This document shows positions 14,191 through 14,895 of a DNA stretch of 14,895 bases, one piece after another (position 1 is the first letter of the stretch; each line of letters begins with the position of its first letter). Source of the DNA: Gemmatimonadales bacterium UBA1120 (lineage in GTDB: Bacteria > Gemmatimonadota > Gemmatimonadetes > Longimicrobiales > Gaopeijiaceae); the NCBI GenBank assembly GCA_002313925.1, contig DCAZ01000090.1:1-14895 (forward strand), given 5' to 3'. Position numbers and translations under genes: made by a program. The notes beneath the pieces were generated by a model. The model worked only from the letters and a program-made list of their open reading frames with translations. It was not told the DNA's origin and did no database searches.

Positions 14191-14895
14191 GTGACGCTGT
14201 CTCGCCGTGAGTTCATCAGCGGAGTATCCGCTGCCGCCGCTCTCTCTGGAGTCTCTCCAACCTCACTCTCAGGAGTGCGCCCTGTAGTGGGCATAGCAAG
14301 TAAGGATGATCCGCTAGGGGTGCGATCTGATTTTCCCGTGGTAGAGCAGTCGGTCTACCTTGATTCGGCATACATCACACCCTCTCCGCTTCAAGCCGTG
14401 GAAGCTGCTCAAGCCTTTGCAGAAGCCAAGGCTCGGGATCCCGTGAGTCTGGGTGGTATGCTGCAGGAGACCAACCTCATGAGGCAGCGCTTCGCCACCC
14501 TTGTTGGCGCAAGCGAAATGGAGATCGGGGTCCTTTTCGCGACAAGCGACGGGGAAAATATCGTCTCGCGAGCACTGGACTTAAAGCAGGGTGACAACGT
14601 TGTTATTGATGATCTCCACTATGACACAACGTATCTCCTATACCAGCAATTGGCCGAGCAACGGGGACTTGAGGTGCGTATTGTGAATAGTGAGGCAGGC
14701 GGGGCACCTGTTGACGCATTCGCTGAACATGTCGACAGGCAGACACAATTAATCTCCGTCGCTTGGGTTTCGCACCAGAACGGCTTCCGGCACGACCTGG
14801 CCGGTCTGGCTGATCTCGCCCATTCGAATGGCGCCTATCTATACGCAGACGCTATTCAGGGAATCGGAGCATTGGACATTGATGTTCGCTCGACT
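14191..14895 (+). CDS. Tat-exported class V aminotransferase-fold PLP enzyme (isopenicillin-N-epimerase-like), 3'-truncated
   Basis: The open frame of 235 codons runs to the window edge. The N-terminus carries a twin-arginine motif (LSRREFISG, Arg5-Arg6) and an Ala/Ser-rich hydrophobic stretch, predicting export after folding. The body is a class V aminotransferase fold: YLDSAYITPSP (56-66) matches the entry strand of CefD/cysteine-desulfurase-like enzymes. ATSDGEN (117-123) fits the phosphate-binding loop, His143 the residue stacking on PLP, and YADAIQGIGA (218-227) supplies Asp220 and Gln223, which bind the PLP ring. The catalytic Lys should lie about 25 residues further on, outside the window. 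Start: GTG with GGGAGG 5 bases upstream. It is divergent from a SelA-like Tat-PLP enzyme. Epimerase, lyase or desulfurase activity cannot be separated from this fragment. Confidence 0.9.
   Translation, partial: MTLSRREFISGVSAAAALSGVSPTSLSGVRPVVGIASKDDPLGVRSDFPVVEQSVYLDSAYITPSPLQAVEAAQAFAEAKARDPVSLGGMLQETNLMRQRFATLVGASEMEIGVLFATSDGENIVSRALDLKQGDNVVIDDLHYDTTYLLYQQLAEQRGLEVRIVNSEAGGAPVDAFAEHVDRQTQLISVAWVSHQNGFRHDLAGLADLAHSNGAYLYADAIQGIGALDIDVRST

Overview
The window looks like a chromosomal segment of an uncultured, aerobic, envelope-bearing bacterium rich in secreted proteins. GC content is moderate by eye (mid-fifties percent), and I see no mobile elements, tRNA, rRNA or CRISPR. Secreted NHL and LVIVD propellers, a planctomycete-like haem-binding domain and Tat-exported PLP enzymes recall Gemmatimonadota or Acidobacteriota from marine or soil metagenomes. 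That placement is an inference from gene style and is not proven here. Twelve genes are supported; two run off the window edges. No gene-free stretch exceeds 300 bases; the longest is 9265-9507 (243 bases), described below.

Left block (plus strand, 1-3140): the C-terminal four fifths of a thiolase, an SDR-family oxidoreductase 16 bases downstream, and a secreted serine hydrolase of the beta-lactamase/esterase fold. A 92-base leader before the hydrolase carries competing inverted repeats that overlap its ribosome binding site.

Central block (minus strand, transcribed from 9264 down to 3184): a five-gene probable operon. In order it encodes an NHL propeller, a di-haem cytochrome c, a PQQ-dependent alcohol-dehydrogenase-type quinoprotein, a second NHL propeller (probable lipoprotein) and a third NHL propeller. 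The first three genes are joined by ATGA stop/start overlaps. The quinoprotein carries the Asp-x-Asp pair typical of lanthanide-dependent enzymes. The middle NHL protein keeps the His/His/His/Tyr pattern expected of peptidyl-alpha-hydroxyglycine lyase (PAL), while its two paralogues have lost parts of it. This is the best candidate for an undescribed system: a periplasmic quinoprotein-cytochrome oxidation module with lyase-like propeller partners.

Right block: divergent from that operon is a translationally coupled pair on the plus strand (9508-12656). It comprises an Ig-like/LVIVD-repeat propeller and a seven-bladed YVTN-type propeller with conserved-looking Cys/Met/His clusters. Six beta-propeller proteins from several families therefore lie within one 9.5-kb stretch, together with one cytochrome. 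Beyond them, a SelA-like PLP enzyme with a Tat signal (minus strand) is divergent from a class V aminotransferase-fold enzyme, also with a Tat signal, that runs off the right edge. From 1836 onward every gene product has a recognisable export signal, so the region as a whole appears devoted to periplasmic or cell-surface chemistry.
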